A DNA stretch of 64,000 nucleotides from Isochrysis galbana. Its lineage: Eukaryota > Haptophyta > Isochrysidales > Isochrysidaceae. Positions 53,565 through 64,000 of this stretch are shown here, one piece after another. The notes beneath the pieces were generated by a model that was not told the DNA's origin, ran no database searches, and saw only the letters and a list, made by a program, of their open reading frames with translations. The position numbers and the translations under genes were made by a program. The DNA lies in assembly GCA_018136815.1 (NCBI GenBank), contig CM030934.1:6495698-6559697 (forward strand), read 5' to 3'. Positions within the stretch are counted from its first letter, which is position 1; each line of letters starts with the position of its first letter.

Positions 53565-54370
53565 CGCAGCAGGTCGCGCGGTGGTCTCACTCCCTTCGCC
53601 GCCTGGGCCGTCGTCGCTCGGCCGGGGGGGGGGGGGGGGGGGCAACCCGAAACGGTGAAACCGCCCGCAGCCCGCAGCTTCCTCTCGCCCGGGGTTGTTT
53701 CAGAGAGACTTTCATTTCGAAAGGGAGCCCGTTCGCCCGTTCACGAAGGAATAGGAGAATAAGAGATGATGCGGGGAGAGGCGCCCGTTCGTACGTCTAG
53801 GTGGTCACAGTTACGCCGGTTACGGTTAGATCGGGACCCATGTGATTAAGGGTCAGACGGAACTACTCTCTCGCGAACTCGCGAACTCAACGCACACACG
53901 TCAGGGCCGTTTGCCAGGTGTGCGTGGGCCGGGGAGACGATCGATCAGGTGAAAGGCGCGAGGTGGGGGGTGGGGGGCGGGCGGCCTCAAACAAAGATGT
54001 GCGACCTCGCTTCCACGTGGCGAGAAAGCCCTCCTCGCAATTTCGCGTGTTTCGCGCGGCGGCCCTGCGCAGAGCGGGGGTGGGCGGGGGAAGAAGGATG
54101 CAGCAGAAAGGTTCATTTCTCATGCTGCTCTGCTGCTCACGAGCGTTCCGAGCGGTGGTCCGATGGCCCAGTGTTGGCAAGTTTAGAAGCTTACTACTTT
54201 TAGCTCCTCGGCAATCGGGTAGTAAATTTTAGTAAACATGTAAATACGGATACGTTTTTGAACCACCCGCCAACCCATCTAGGACCCAACGTGGGAACAA
54301 GGGGTGGCATAGGGTAAACCGAGGCGCTGAAGCCGAATCTGCATGTAGGATGTAGGGCCCGTCCCAATGG
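53565..54370. other. Intergenic with G16 run
   Basis: A run of about 16 G at 53626-53642 is upstream of the TIR-like gene. No gene is seen. A short A+T-rich part is near 54185-54245. Confidence 0.45.
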
Positions 54371-54372
54371 TG

Positions 54373-54475
54373 CGCGTGGCGCGTGGCGTAGTTTCGAGCG
54401 TTCTGGTGTCGTCTCAACCAAGATCCAAGATCGCTCGAGCGTAAGACCAGAGCGCTCAACTGCGCCACGCCGAGC
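54373..54475 (-). other. tRNA-like sequence, possible SINE head
   Basis: On the minus strand, TGGCGCAGTTGAGCGC is an excellent pol III A-box/D-arm (GCGC stem, AGTTGA loop). A CTGGT...ACCAG pair could be an anticodon stem interrupted by about 30 bases in an intron position, giving a TAC or CTT anticodon depending on register. GCTCGAAAC resembles a B-box. The T-arm stem is too short and the acceptor arms do not pair well, so it is not an intact tRNA: either a decayed intron-containing tRNA gene or a tRNA-derived SINE. Confidence 0.4.
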
Positions 54476-54639
54476 AGATGAATAACGCGTATCCTTCTAT
54501 TTCTATCCTTCTTTGGCCATGGACGTCAAGGAACTTCAAATCACCCCACAACTTCAGCTGCGCAGGTCACAACAAACAAGGTTGAAGCGGAGGCAGTAGC
54601 CACACCCACACCTGCCGAGGTGGCAGTCGAGAGTGTACC

Positions 54640-55560
54640 GGTGGCTGCAGAGCCTGCGTTGGCCCCGGCCAGAGTTTCGATCCAAACCCACCCAAATTTC
54701 GATTCGAAATTTCGGTCACTTTTCAGCAAATTTCGAGCCTCGTTGGCCCAAATTTCGATCAATTTCGATTCGAAACTTGTGCTTGTGCATCGCCGAGCGT
54801 GCGTGCACACGGCACACGCCCGACGCGCTGCATGGCTGCATCGCTGCATCGCCTACGAGGGGTGATGGAGGGACGAGGATGCACATTAATATTTCATTGT
54901 CATTGTCATTGTCGTCATTGTTCACTTATTTATTGTTCACATTCACACATTATTTCTCTCTGTGGTCTGTGGTCAACCCACATCAGCCCATCAATCAGCC
55001 CACACAACACAAGAGCACACCGCACGCTTGCACGATCTCAGCCCACGGCCCATGGTCCATTTGTTGTAGCGACTCATCAAGGCCACTTGCCACTTGCAGG
55101 TGGTCTGACAACACACCAGACTGTTGCTCCCCATACCTCACACGCAAGAGAGAGAACACACCCCATTCGTCCCCTCACAGTCTCACAGTCCTCGGCGTCG
55201 CTTCCGTCGTCGCTGGTCGCTGGAGTTCTTCTCGTTCTCAGATGACGCATCCAGCTCCAGTACATCTTGAGGGCGCGGGGAGGGTGGGAGTTGGAGCTGA
55301 CCGGAGCTGCCATCGCCCCCCTCGTCCTCATCTTCCACCACCTTCTTGGCGGCCGACCGGCCTGCGGGCGCCATTGCGCCCCACTCCCACCAGCACCCCA
55401 TGCGCGCCGCGGCGCGCGCCGCGGCCCCAAAATTCAATTTTCGATTTTCGATTTATTTCGTTCAAAAATGTTGGTTTCTATGTGGCCCCCAAACTTAGAA
55501 TCGAGTTTCTCGAAACTCTGGCCGGGGCCAAAGCCTGCGCCCGCAGAGGCAGAGGAGCGA
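54640..55560. repeat. Inverted repeat pair enclosing about 650 bp
   Basis: The left arm (about 54640-54790) has GCCTGCGTTGGCCCCGGCC, AGAGTTTCGA, then several AAATTTCGA words. The right arm (about 55430-55560), read on the other strand, has CAGGCTTTGGCCCCGGCC, AGAGTTTCGA, then ATTCTAAG and AAAATCGAAAATTG. The enclosed DNA has a (CATTGT)n run near 54897 and no transposase. It looks like a non-autonomous element or two inserts of one repeat. Confidence 0.6.
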
Positions 55561-55865
55561 TGGCTGTCATTGCGCTCGCACTGCACTCTGCAGATTGTGC
55601 GAGAACCGTCCTTCCCCGCCGCCAGACACCTATTTCTTAGACAGAGCTGCAACTCCCCCCCCCCGTCTCCTGTCTGACGTCTGACAGAGAAAGAAAAGCC
55701 GTGGTTCAAGAAATGCCTTCCCGAGAGCATGTGCAAGTGCCTTGGCTGAGGAACTGAGGAAGCGAGAGGCCGCCGTAGACCCAGAACGCTCGAGACCACC
55801 TAATTTTTTTGGACGGCTGCGATCCACTTGAACTCCCTCGGAGGACTCTCTGGGGCGAGCCTCGC
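55561..55865. other. Intergenic, no gene seen
   Basis: Short frames without features; leads into the purine tract. Confidence 0.4.
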
Positions 55866-56045
55866 TGGAGGCTGGAGAGGGGGGGGGGAGAGAGAGAGAG
55901 GGGGAGGGGGGGAAGGGGGGAAGAGGGGGGCAGCGTGAGAGGCAGGCGGGGTGGGGGAGGCGCGCGGGGGGGAGGGGGCGGGGGCGTCTAGGGGAGAGAA
56001 GAGAGAAAAAGAGGAGAGAGAGAGAGAGAGGAGAGGTTGGAGCGG
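55866..56045 (+). promoter_or_regulatory. Purine-rich tract before the Sfi1-type gene
   Basis: Nearly pure G/A on the plus strand with GAGAGAGAGA runs, ending about 45 bases before the proposed start codon. Same placement as the tracts before 498, 4299 and 21242 (coding strand). Confidence 0.45.
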
Positions 56046-56089
56046 ATCGAGCTGCCGGGCCGCCGAGCGATGGAAAGAACAGCGGCTGA

Positions 56090-59000
56090 ATGAGCTGCCA
56101 TCTGCACAGACCGCACGCCAGAGCCGGGGAGCTGCTCGCAGATAGCGCTGAGTCCGGCCATTCACTCCGGCCAGAGCTCGACGTGCATGCTCTTTCTCTC
56201 CTCCTCCTTCGCCACGGCTGGCGGCAGTGGGTGCGGTTGGCTCTCGGTGGTGCCATGAGACAGAGGGCGTCAGAGCACGTCCACGCGAGTGCTCGCGCGC
56301 GCACGATGGCGCGCCTCGGGCCGGCCCTCACCCGCTGGTACTGGTGGGCCGAATGGCATGCGGCCAGCGCTCAGCTCCAGGCAGAGCACCTTCGGCGACT
56401 CCTGCTCACACGCACCTGGCGCAGGCTACTGAGCACGGGCTGGGCCTCCAAGGTCCTCCGAACGAATGGCCTCAAGGTCTGGGGCCGTAGCTCTAAGCGC
56501 GCTGCTGCACGGGCCATCCGCACATGGCGGCTGACTGCTCGTTGGGAAAACATTCAGACCGCTACGCTTCAGGCTCGGGTGAGCGCGCTCAGGAGGCAGG
56601 CGCTAGTACACTGGCGTCTCTTGTCGCAGCGCTCAGCACAGGTATATTTGGCTCAGGATACCTTGCGCCGAGGGATGCGAGTCGCTGTGCAGACACGCGC
56701 CATGAGAACATGGCAACAGTATACAGTGTCGCGCAAAATTGTCTCGGAAGGTCACAAGCTTACACATGGCAAATCCATGATGCACGGCTGGCCCCGTATC
56801 CCGCGGCTAGCAAGAGTGGGCCAATATCACATCCCACTGCGCGAGTCGTTCCATTGGTGGAGGAGCACCTCTGCATTTGCCTCGGCCAGTGACGCTGTCG
56901 CAGCGAGGTCGAAGCTGCTGCTGCCTTGGCATCGACTCCTACGCTTTGCGATAAGTCTAAAGCATGCGTCAGAGCTTATCCCCGCCGCAGCGCATGCTTG
57001 GTCAAAGGGCGCTGTTCGGCGGGCATGGAAGCGTTGGCGCGATCGTATTGAACCCGTCATCAAGGGCGAGGCACACTGGGTGATTAATCACATGCGGTGG
57101 AGGATGGATGGGAGGTGGGAAAGCGTCACGGCTGCTTTGGATGTGCAAGATGTTCTTAGGTCGAAATCGGGGGCGAGCTCCAACAGCTCCTTGGTCATCC
57201 TACCTTCAGGTCATCTTGGTACGCGCATGCGACGGCGAGGTTCGCGACCTTTCCCATTGCACAGCAATGATGTCTGGTTGGAGGCTACCCTTCGGAGTGC
57301 TCTTAACAGATGGCGTGGCGACGTGGCGAGAGGCTCACGCGAGGCGGAGATTATCCAGCGATGGGTTCAGAGGCGCCGCGCCCTATCTTGGCAAAGGTGG
57401 TTATGTCAGCTAGCTGTTGCTCATGCACGGGTACATCAAGCCCACATGCTGTGCATGGTGGGTGAGCGTTTCGCCTCATTCTATGCAACGCGGCGCGCAC
57501 TCGCTGGATGGCGCCGAGCGTGCGTGCTTGCGGCTGCGCAACGACTGCGGCTACGGCCACACCCACCGATACATCCACGCTCCTCCCGGCCCAAATTCGT
57601 GCGCGCCACATTGCCGCAAGGGGTGCCGCAAGCTCCTTGCACCCCTGCGTGTGCCGCTCATCTGCGCGACGCCGCTAGCCCAGAGGTTGCTGCGGAACCT
57701 GTGCATTCACAGCTCGCCGATGCCGCAGCACGCGCCGCAGCATGCTATGGTGTCGATACGGAAGCGAGGGAAGGCCACGGGTATGGCAAAGTGCCCGGGC
57801 ACACCCTCTGCAACTCTACCCCTAGCACCCAAGAAGCCGGGCATACTACGCCCCCTACCGCTCGGAACCGAGGAGTGTCGCCCAAGGGCTCGTCCGATTC
57901 TGCTGGGGTGTCTGCTGTCGCGCCGGATACAGATGAATCCTCCCGGTCCGCCGCCCACATCGCAGCGACACCATCCACCAAGAGCACGAGGCTGCCACCG
58001 GATGTTCTGGGTATGGAACCAAGGGACGCGCTACTACTCTTGGCGCAGAGGCATGTGCATGCCTTTGGCACGGGCACGGAAGAGCAGCGCCGGCAATTTG
58101 AGGCTCGTTGGGTAGCCAAGTGGGAGCTATATTTTCGTTGGCGGCAGCTGAAGCGTGCGCTACGCTGGCAGCAGCTCCAACGTGGCGTGCGAGACACGAT
58201 GTCCACGGCGGCGGTACGATGGCGCCAGTCGAGAACCGGTGGGCGCCGCCGGCGGCGTGCAGTGGCTTTGGCCCGATGGAAACGGTGGTCAGCCGAGCAG
58301 CTGCGACTGGGCCTCGCAATCGTGCACGCAACCTGGCGAGCCGGACTCCTTGCCTTCGCAAAGTGGCATGGCATGACCCAAGAAAGGCGAGTTGCCATTT
58401 CACAGCGCACGCTACTATTTGTCGATGCGCGATGGTGGATGCGATTACAGCTCTACTTGAATGTAGCCTTGCACCGCTCCGTTTCGAGCCCCTGTGTGCC
58501 TCATCTGGCCTGACGAACTTCCCCAGGTCAGGTCGATCCATGACACTCCTCCCACACCAAAACCTCCTAATGCACAGAGCAGGCGGGTCGCGGACGAGTT
58601 GGCGCGCGCTGGGCGTTTGGTCTCATGCTCGCGCCGTTTGCGAGCAGCTCTACGCGATTGGATAGCATGGGGCTTCGCAGCATCCATCCAAGACAATGGG
58701 CCCCTTGTGAATGCAGTGGCGGTAATTGCCCTGCGCCGAGCGCTCCATCACGCTTTGGGTCGTTGGCTACGAGTAGTAGCACCACGTCCAAGCATTGCGA
58801 CGCACGTCTTGGAGCCCCGCCGGAGACGATGTGTCCGTGTTATCCGTCGCTGGCGAGCCTTCGGCCCGGCTTACGCCACGACGTGGAGTTCTTCTCCCTC
58901 GCGCCAAGTTGGAGCAAGCCGACTCGGTGCGACTCGTCTCGTGCTATATGCCTTCGGGCGTTGGCGACGCCTTTGCGCCAGTTCGCTCGAGGCGTATTCG

Positions 59001-60175
59001 ATGTTGGCAAAGGCAGCCGACGCAGCAAGCGTCCGCGCTCGTCGCGTGTGCTTGCTAACGTGGCGTGTCACAACTAAGGTTCAGGCTGCAGAGCGATTGC
59101 GGGTGATCGCGGGGCAGCGAGAATGCACGGCCGCCGCCTTTTTCAGGTGGTGCAGGGGCATCGAGCGCGCCTTTGCGCGCGCCCAAGTGAAGGCATCCAC
59201 GCGCCGAGCGAGTAACATAGCGCGACGCGCCCTCGCAACGGCAAGCACTTTTGAGCGTTGGCAGTGGGAGTCGCAGAAGCGGCGCGCGATGCGGACGTCG
59301 ACTGATGCAGTGTGCGCGACTCTCAGGCCTCGCCGGATGCGCGAGACGATGAGGCTATGGCGGCGCGTGTGGGACGCTACCTGGCGACGGAACGCAGTTC
59401 AGCTGTCGTTGGTTCGCGTTGCCGCCGGCGCAACCGCCGCACGTGCATTCATGCGCTGGGGTCGCAATGCGCGGCGGCGTGGAGTGTATGACGTTGCTGC
59501 TGCCCATGGTGATTCAAGGAACTTGTGCGCCGCATGGAAATCGTGGAGTGGGAGGCATGTCGAGACACTCTCCATGCATGCCGCACCGCTTGTCGCGGCG
59601 GATGCATTTCGCATGTCGCGCGCCCTCTCGAGGTGGTCCCATGCACGCGCAGTCAATAGGATTCGGCGGGCACTCTCCCTCTCCGCTTATAGGGCGCTGA
59701 TGCGTACCTTGGGAGAGGCATTTTTGCGCTTTGCGTCGGCTGCTAATCGTTATGCCCTCGTCCGGGGCTGGGTTGCGGCGCGCTTAGCGTGGGCGCGTGC
59801 AAGGGTGGTTGCAGATCGACGGCAAGGGGTCCGATGTTTTGATGCCATTGGCCTCGGCGGCGCGTCAGGCTTCTTCAGATGGCGAGCACGCTGGAGGACG
59901 CGTAGCGCCATTTCGGCACTCCACTCACAGCTGAGCCGTGTAGTGAGCTACGCTACGCGTCAAGCCTCAGGATTTCGCAAGTGGAAACGCGCCACGATGC
60001 CATGCGCTGCCCGTGTGTGCCTCCTCCTCTCGTGGCGCATGCTTCTGCTACGGCTGCCACTGCGCTCCATGGCAGAGCGCGAACGAGCTGCACCGGGGCT
60101 GCACTTGCGGCGAACGCGACGCAAACACGCCTTGATCCTCGCAATTTCCCAGTGGGCATGCCAGATGGCTAGAGC
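56090..60175 (+). CDS. Sfi1-type centrin-binding repeat protein, 3' end in gap
   Basis: Exon A (56090-58462) and exon B (58527 onward) join in phase 0 over a 64-nt intron (GTAGCC...CCCCAG), replacing the stop of the first frame. The product has more than 1,340 residues and runs into the N gap. It is packed with short repeats of the Sfi1 kind, a tryptophan in a basic amphipathic helix about every 25-40 residues: ALVHWRLLSQR, AVRRAWKRWRDR, SALNRWRGDV, ALAGWRRAC, ALARWKRWSAE, VIRRWRAFG, AFGRWRRLC, AFMRWGRNARR, ALSRWSHAR, GFRKWKRA. Sfi1 repeats each bind one centrin and form the bridge or fibre at spindle pole bodies, centrosomes and basal bodies. A Ser/Thr/Pro-rich spacer (about 57560-58020) splits two repeat blocks. 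The start could also be the ATG at about 56255. I infer a basal-body or centrin-fibre role. Confidence 0.8.
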
Positions 60176-60275
60176 NNNNNNNNNNNNNNNNNNNNNNNNN
60201 NNNNNNNNNNNNNNNNNNNNNNNNNNNNNNNNNNNNNNNNNNNNNNNNNNNNNNNNNNNNNNNNNNNNNNNNNNN
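60176..60275. other. Assembly gap (100 N)
   Basis: Exactly 100 N. It hides the 3' end of the Sfi1-type gene; the sequence after it is repeat family B. Confidence 0.95.
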
Positions 60276-60490
60276 GACTCCCCCTCTGTCCCTGGTCGCC
60301 AGGCATACAGGAGACTGTGGGCGGCTCCCATGGCCAGCGAGGCGAGCGTGGGAGAGGCAAGGGGGGCCAGGGGCTGAGCCCCAGCCTCCACTGCCCCCTG
60401 AGCTGCCCTTGCTGGCCCCCTGGGAGCCCCCAAAGCCCAAAGGGCCCCTGAGAGCAGGTCAGGGCGCGCCGCATGGCGACGCGCCGCAGG
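60276..60490 (-). repeat. Dispersed repeat family B, copy 3 (inverted)
   Basis: Read on the minus strand: GCGCGCC, GGGGGCTCCCAGGGGGCC, GGGGGCAGTGGAGGCTGGGG, CCTCTCCCACGCTCGCCTCG, CTGGCC. This matches 2700-2850 block by block. Confidence 0.6.
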
Positions 60491-61617
60491 GACGACGAAG
60501 GGAGAGAGTGGAGAGAGAGAGGGAGAGGGGGGGATTTGCACCCCCCCCCCGATGGAATGCAGTGAGAAATGGGCCCCGTTTGCGTTGGCAAACGGGTGAG
60601 GGGCGGCTGGCGATAGGAGGGAGAAGAGAAGGGAGTGGCTCAATGGCGAGGAGAGTATCGCGAGCTGGTAAGGGCCGTTCTTCTTGGATTAGAGAGTTCC
60701 CCCCCCCCCCCGGTGCTTTATTTTCCCGGAGAGTCGCCCGACGTAGGTCGGTCCGCCTCGATGGGTTTTCCCCCATTTTAACCTGTGGGGGGTTAGAATG
60801 GGAGCCGGGGGTCTGCGAGGGGGGAGATGTGGAGGGGTGCATAGGTGTATGTATCTGTGACAGCAACATGCGTCGAGGCGTACGGGCAGGTGCGCTAAGG
60901 GTTGTCGTGTTAGTACCAGGGCTAGTGAGAGTAGTCGTACTAATGCTCAGTTATATTATAGATGGCACAGGAATTCCTGCGGAAGCAGCGCAGCGCGTCA
61001 AGAGGGCTGTATTGCAATGCTCGCCACGATTCCCGAGCGCGCGGTTGGGTAGTCTGCGGGGTTGGGAGGTAGCGTACCAATAGGCTGGATGGGAATCTGC
61101 GCGTAGGAGCGCGTAGGCAAGCCGGTGTCATCCTCCTCAGGTTGGGGCTGGAAGTGGTGTGGTGTGGGGCTGGCGGCCATGCTGCGTGGGCAGGTGAAGC
61201 AGAAATCGGCCGAGTGCGGTGGCATGAAACGCCGGTTAGACCGCCGACTGGTGTACCCGGACCATTTAGTCCGAACACCAGCGACAAGGGTGGGCTGACC
61301 ACCGCCGTGCTCTCGCTGGAGCGCGGCGAAGGTCGGGCCCTGTCAGGCGGGTCGGTCGCCATCGCTCTGCCTCGGATTCGGAATCGAGCGGGGAGAGAGA
61401 CGAGGGGAAATCTTCCCCCGGTCCGACGATAAAAAAATGTGGGCCTCCGGATCAACAAGAGTTTTTTTTCAACTCACTCTCCCCCACCTCTACAGGTGGT
61501 CTCGGCCCCTACTACCTCTACAGCGTGCGCCCAAGCGTCTTTCGAAACAATTAGAGCGATCGCAAATCTCACATGAAACTGAAGAAAGAAGACGAGGAAG
61601 CTGCACCTCGATCTGTA
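60491..61617. other. No confident gene
   Basis: Contains C10 and C12 runs (about 60540 and 60700). A Pro/Ser/Arg-rich minus-strand frame at 60940-61458 shows no family motif and is not called. The last part is probably the 3' UTR of the RJL gene. Confidence 0.4.
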
Positions 61618-62807
61618 TTAATCACCACTGAGGGCGCTTGCTCTCGCAACGCATACTCTCTTGAAGAGGTCCTCAAACATTGGGACAACTCCTGAACCAT
61701 CCTTAGCCGATGTCTCATAATATGGCGCCCCGATCTCCGAGGCAAATCTGCGATTGCATGAAAGGAGTGTTGTCGGTGAAACAGGGGCCTATACTGGATG
61801 ACCGAACGTGCGAGTCCCCTAGTGGGGATTGGAAAACAGGCACAGGAGTTTCGTCTTCAATCTCGTGAATAATCACAAGGCGTCCAAGGGACGACGGATA
61901 ACTTTTGCAACTTGTGCACAGCCGTATCTCGTAATTGATGAGGAATAACACCTTCTCCCGGCAGGCAGCGTTCGATGGGAGTTCATGCTTTGGAAACAGT
62001 GCTCACCTTCTCCCCTCGGCTTCGGGTATCGTGCGACGGCGAGATGCGTCCGTCTTATTGCCGCACACCTGCTCCATTGAGCAAATTACGAGGAGTTTAG
62101 GGGTGGGGGCAGCTTGGGTCCGTGCACACGCCCGGAATCTCCAGTTCTCGTCTCCGTCTCTAATATACTCGTGCTTATCCCAGCGTCGCACCATGCAAAT
62201 CGTGCGATCGACCGAGGTGGCCGCATGGCCACACTCATAGGGCCAAAAAGATGTGGCCATTCCCAACTTCCTATGGTAGGGCCACCCCTTCACACCCACC
62301 ACGTAGCACATTGATGATGGTGCGCCATGAACTCGTGCCTCCTTCATCCACGTGCCCAGCTTATCGAAAGACGCCTTGTTGCACACATCAAATACAAGCA
62401 TCGCGCCCTAAGGGGTCACAGTCGGGAGGAGGCAGGTGAACGAGTCCTTCGCAAAGCAGCCAGCGAGAAGCTGCAAGACCGCCAGCCGGCAAGCAAGGGG
62501 CACGGCTGCCGACGAGAGCGGTGCTCAAGGCGCAAACCTGCGCGTCAGGGTAAAACTCCGAACGGACAGCATAGTACTCCGAGCCGCCCGCCATGTCCCA
62601 GAAGTTGATGCGAACGGTGCCGCTCTGTTCAACTGAGACCGGTTTCACCCCAAAGTCGATTCCAATGGTGGGCACGTACTTGTCGACGAACTTCTCCTCG
62701 CAGAAGCGCTTGATGAGACACGACTTTCCAACGCGCTCTTCACCCATCGAGATCACCTTGATTCGGCTCAGTTGCCGCGTCGCCGACGAGGAGGGCTTCA
62801 CGGACAT
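61618..62807 (-). CDS. RJL-family small GTPase (RBJ/DNAJC27-like)
   Basis: Four exons: 62807-62538, 62407-62300, 62068-62007 and 61747-61618, all GT-AG with consistent phases, giving 189 residues. Motifs: IKVISMGEERVGKSCLIKRF (P-loop), YVPTIGIDFGVKPV (switch I), INFWDMAGGSEYY (G3 with DMAG, lacking the catalytic Gln of ordinary Rabs), AMLVFDVCNKASFDKL, VVCGNKTD (NKxD) and YYETSAKDG (ETSA), each spanning or adjoining an exon join. The TIGIDFGV and DMAG signatures are those of RJL proteins, whose vertebrate member DNAJC27 adds a DnaJ domain. Here the protein ends RASALSGD with no DnaJ domain and no C-terminal cysteine for prenylation, as in protist RJLs. RJL genes have been linked to the flagellum by their phylogenetic distribution. 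Confidence 0.94.
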
Positions 62808-64000
62808 GGCGGCCAACGGCGACAGCGGCACCGAGAGAGGACTGATACCTCTTCTCTATCCATTCATCCATTCTCGCATGGTGCACCCACCATAAAGGCG
62901 GAAGTTGGTTTTTCGGAAACTAAAAATCAACGGAACAAAAAAAAAAGGTGAGTTGGAGCGCTAGAACCCCTCGCCGAGATACGTCGATTGACTGTAACAT
63001 CTGAAAAATGTCACTTTTTTTCCTCGTCCGCCCCCGGTCTTCAAGGTTAGTAACATTTGTCATTTCTAATACTACTATTACATATGTAAACGAGGTCGCG
63101 CCGCCGCCGGGCGAGCTGGCGAGCGATGGCGCGCGACCTCTCCCATCGGCCTCCCATCGGCGCCAGGCTCGCACGCAAATTCCCACTGGAATGTGCACAG
63201 TTCGTTCTTCGGCCTAGCCAAGTGGCGGCAGACGACGGGACGTCGGAGACGTCCGCTCCTAAGCAGGGGGGTGGGCAGCTGCTAGCCGCCGTCGTTCCTA
63301 GCTCTCGCTCCACCACGGCATCGGATGGGCAGCCGCACAAGCTGTCGTCGCCTCTCGTTCTCGTACTACAACGGCATCCAGCATGCAAGCTGACGAACGA
63401 TCGTCCAGGTTGTCCTCTACGACCAGGGATTCTATCAACCTCTCCTACCTCGACGTGTCGCATTCATCCTAGATGATGCGATTTCCAGGCTCTTATTTCC
63501 AGGTCCTTCGCCGTGCGGCCACACGGTGAAGCTCAGGTACAACTAGGTTGGTAGGGTTCGTCCCTAGCGATCTGGAATTCGAGTTCTCGTTTCGTTCCGT
63601 CTAGCCTGTTTGTCAGGTCTAGATTCCAGGTTTCCTCCTGTCGGGCAATCTTGACCCAAAGGAGCCAGGTCGCCTGTTGCTTGCCGTGCGCTTGTCTCAG
63701 GCTCTCGGGTTATCTTGTGAAGGCTTGTTTAGCTTCTTGCAAGGCTTGTTGTTTCTTGTTGGGTTCCGATTCTTTCTTGGGACTTGCGCTAACTTTCGTT
63801 GTCGTCCAGGCCTGTTCTTCGTAGGTTCTGCTTAGCCTGGTTAGGGTTTCGTTGCCTTCCGGCGTTTGGCGTTCGCGTTGGCGTTCGGAAACTTCCTCTC
63901 ACATTCCCTAGGTCCGCTACCCTTGGCTTGTAGGTCCTTGCTTCTTTCTTCTCGGTCAAGGTTTTGGCGAGCGAGTCGGTTGCTCTAGCCGCTCGAGATT
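62808..64000. other. No gene called
   Basis: A frame at 63126-63476 (+) and its antisense shadow have no recognisable features. From about 63480 the plus strand turns T/G-rich with repeated GTT, CTTG and TTCGTT words up to the window edge. It may be leader or intron of a gene, or an element, beyond the window. Confidence 0.35.

Noticed and set aside
60940-61458. 172-codon minus-strand frame
   Set aside because: Pro/Ser/Arg-rich with no motif and a competing plus-strand frame of equal quality.
63126-63476. 116-codon frame (+)
   Set aside because: No recognisable family, start context or splice signals, and an equally long antisense frame.

Overview
The window reads as nuclear DNA of a GC-rich, secondary-plastid alga. 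A haptophyte or pelagophyte-like alga fits best, but the sequence alone does not settle the lineage. The reasons are: protein genes carry short GT-AG introns (64-260 nt) in conserved families; several bacterial-type proteins (sigma-70 factor, RsmI, RlmA, ABC1 kinase) have N-terminal leader or targeting extensions, and three of them have introns or an obvious signal peptide, so they are nuclear-encoded plastid proteins and not contamination; and a flagellar RJL GTPase, a centrin-binding Sfi1-type protein and the ER protein EMC6 are present. Three runs of exactly 100 N (23632, 42143, 60176) are scaffold gaps of unknown true size.

Layout. 0-7 kb: a MOSC-domain protein with a C-terminal membrane segment, and an unrecognised membrane-anchored or secreted protein. 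8-15 kb: a repeat nest. It holds a LINE 5' fragment (+), a fossil protein-primed DNA polymerase gene of Polinton/virophage type (-), a two-unit CA-rich duplication, a tandem array with alternating unit lengths, and a second, inverted LINE lacking its reverse transcriptase. 15.5-21.2 kb: a large minus-strand gene with EF-hands and two cyclase-homology domains of the soluble adenylyl cyclase type whose metal-binding aspartates look replaced. 22-34 kb: dispersed G-rich repeats, the first exon of an unknown gene, a gap, then a large Ty3-type LTR retroelement fossil whose pol frame carries a cytosine-methyltransferase-like domain. 36-51 kb: minus-strand plastid gene-expression and maintenance genes (sigma factor, RsmI, ABC1 kinase, RlmA) interleaved with DNA-transposon scraps and plus-strand EMC6. 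51-63 kb: a membrane protein with a TIR-like domain split by transmembrane helices, a tRNA-like/SINE-like sequence, a pair of inverted repeats, the Sfi1-type repeat protein, and the RJL GTPase.

Functionally the host genes fall into plastid transcription/ribosome modification/quinone or plastoglobule maintenance, flagellar or basal-body biology (RJL, Sfi1-type), and signalling (cyclase-like and TIR-like proteins). Between them, at least four dispersed repeat families (called A-D here) recur. The most unusual item is the methyltransferase-like domain inside the retroelement. Other notable items are the degenerate Ca-linked cyclase, the membrane-split TIR-like protein and the alternating 108/137-bp satellite.
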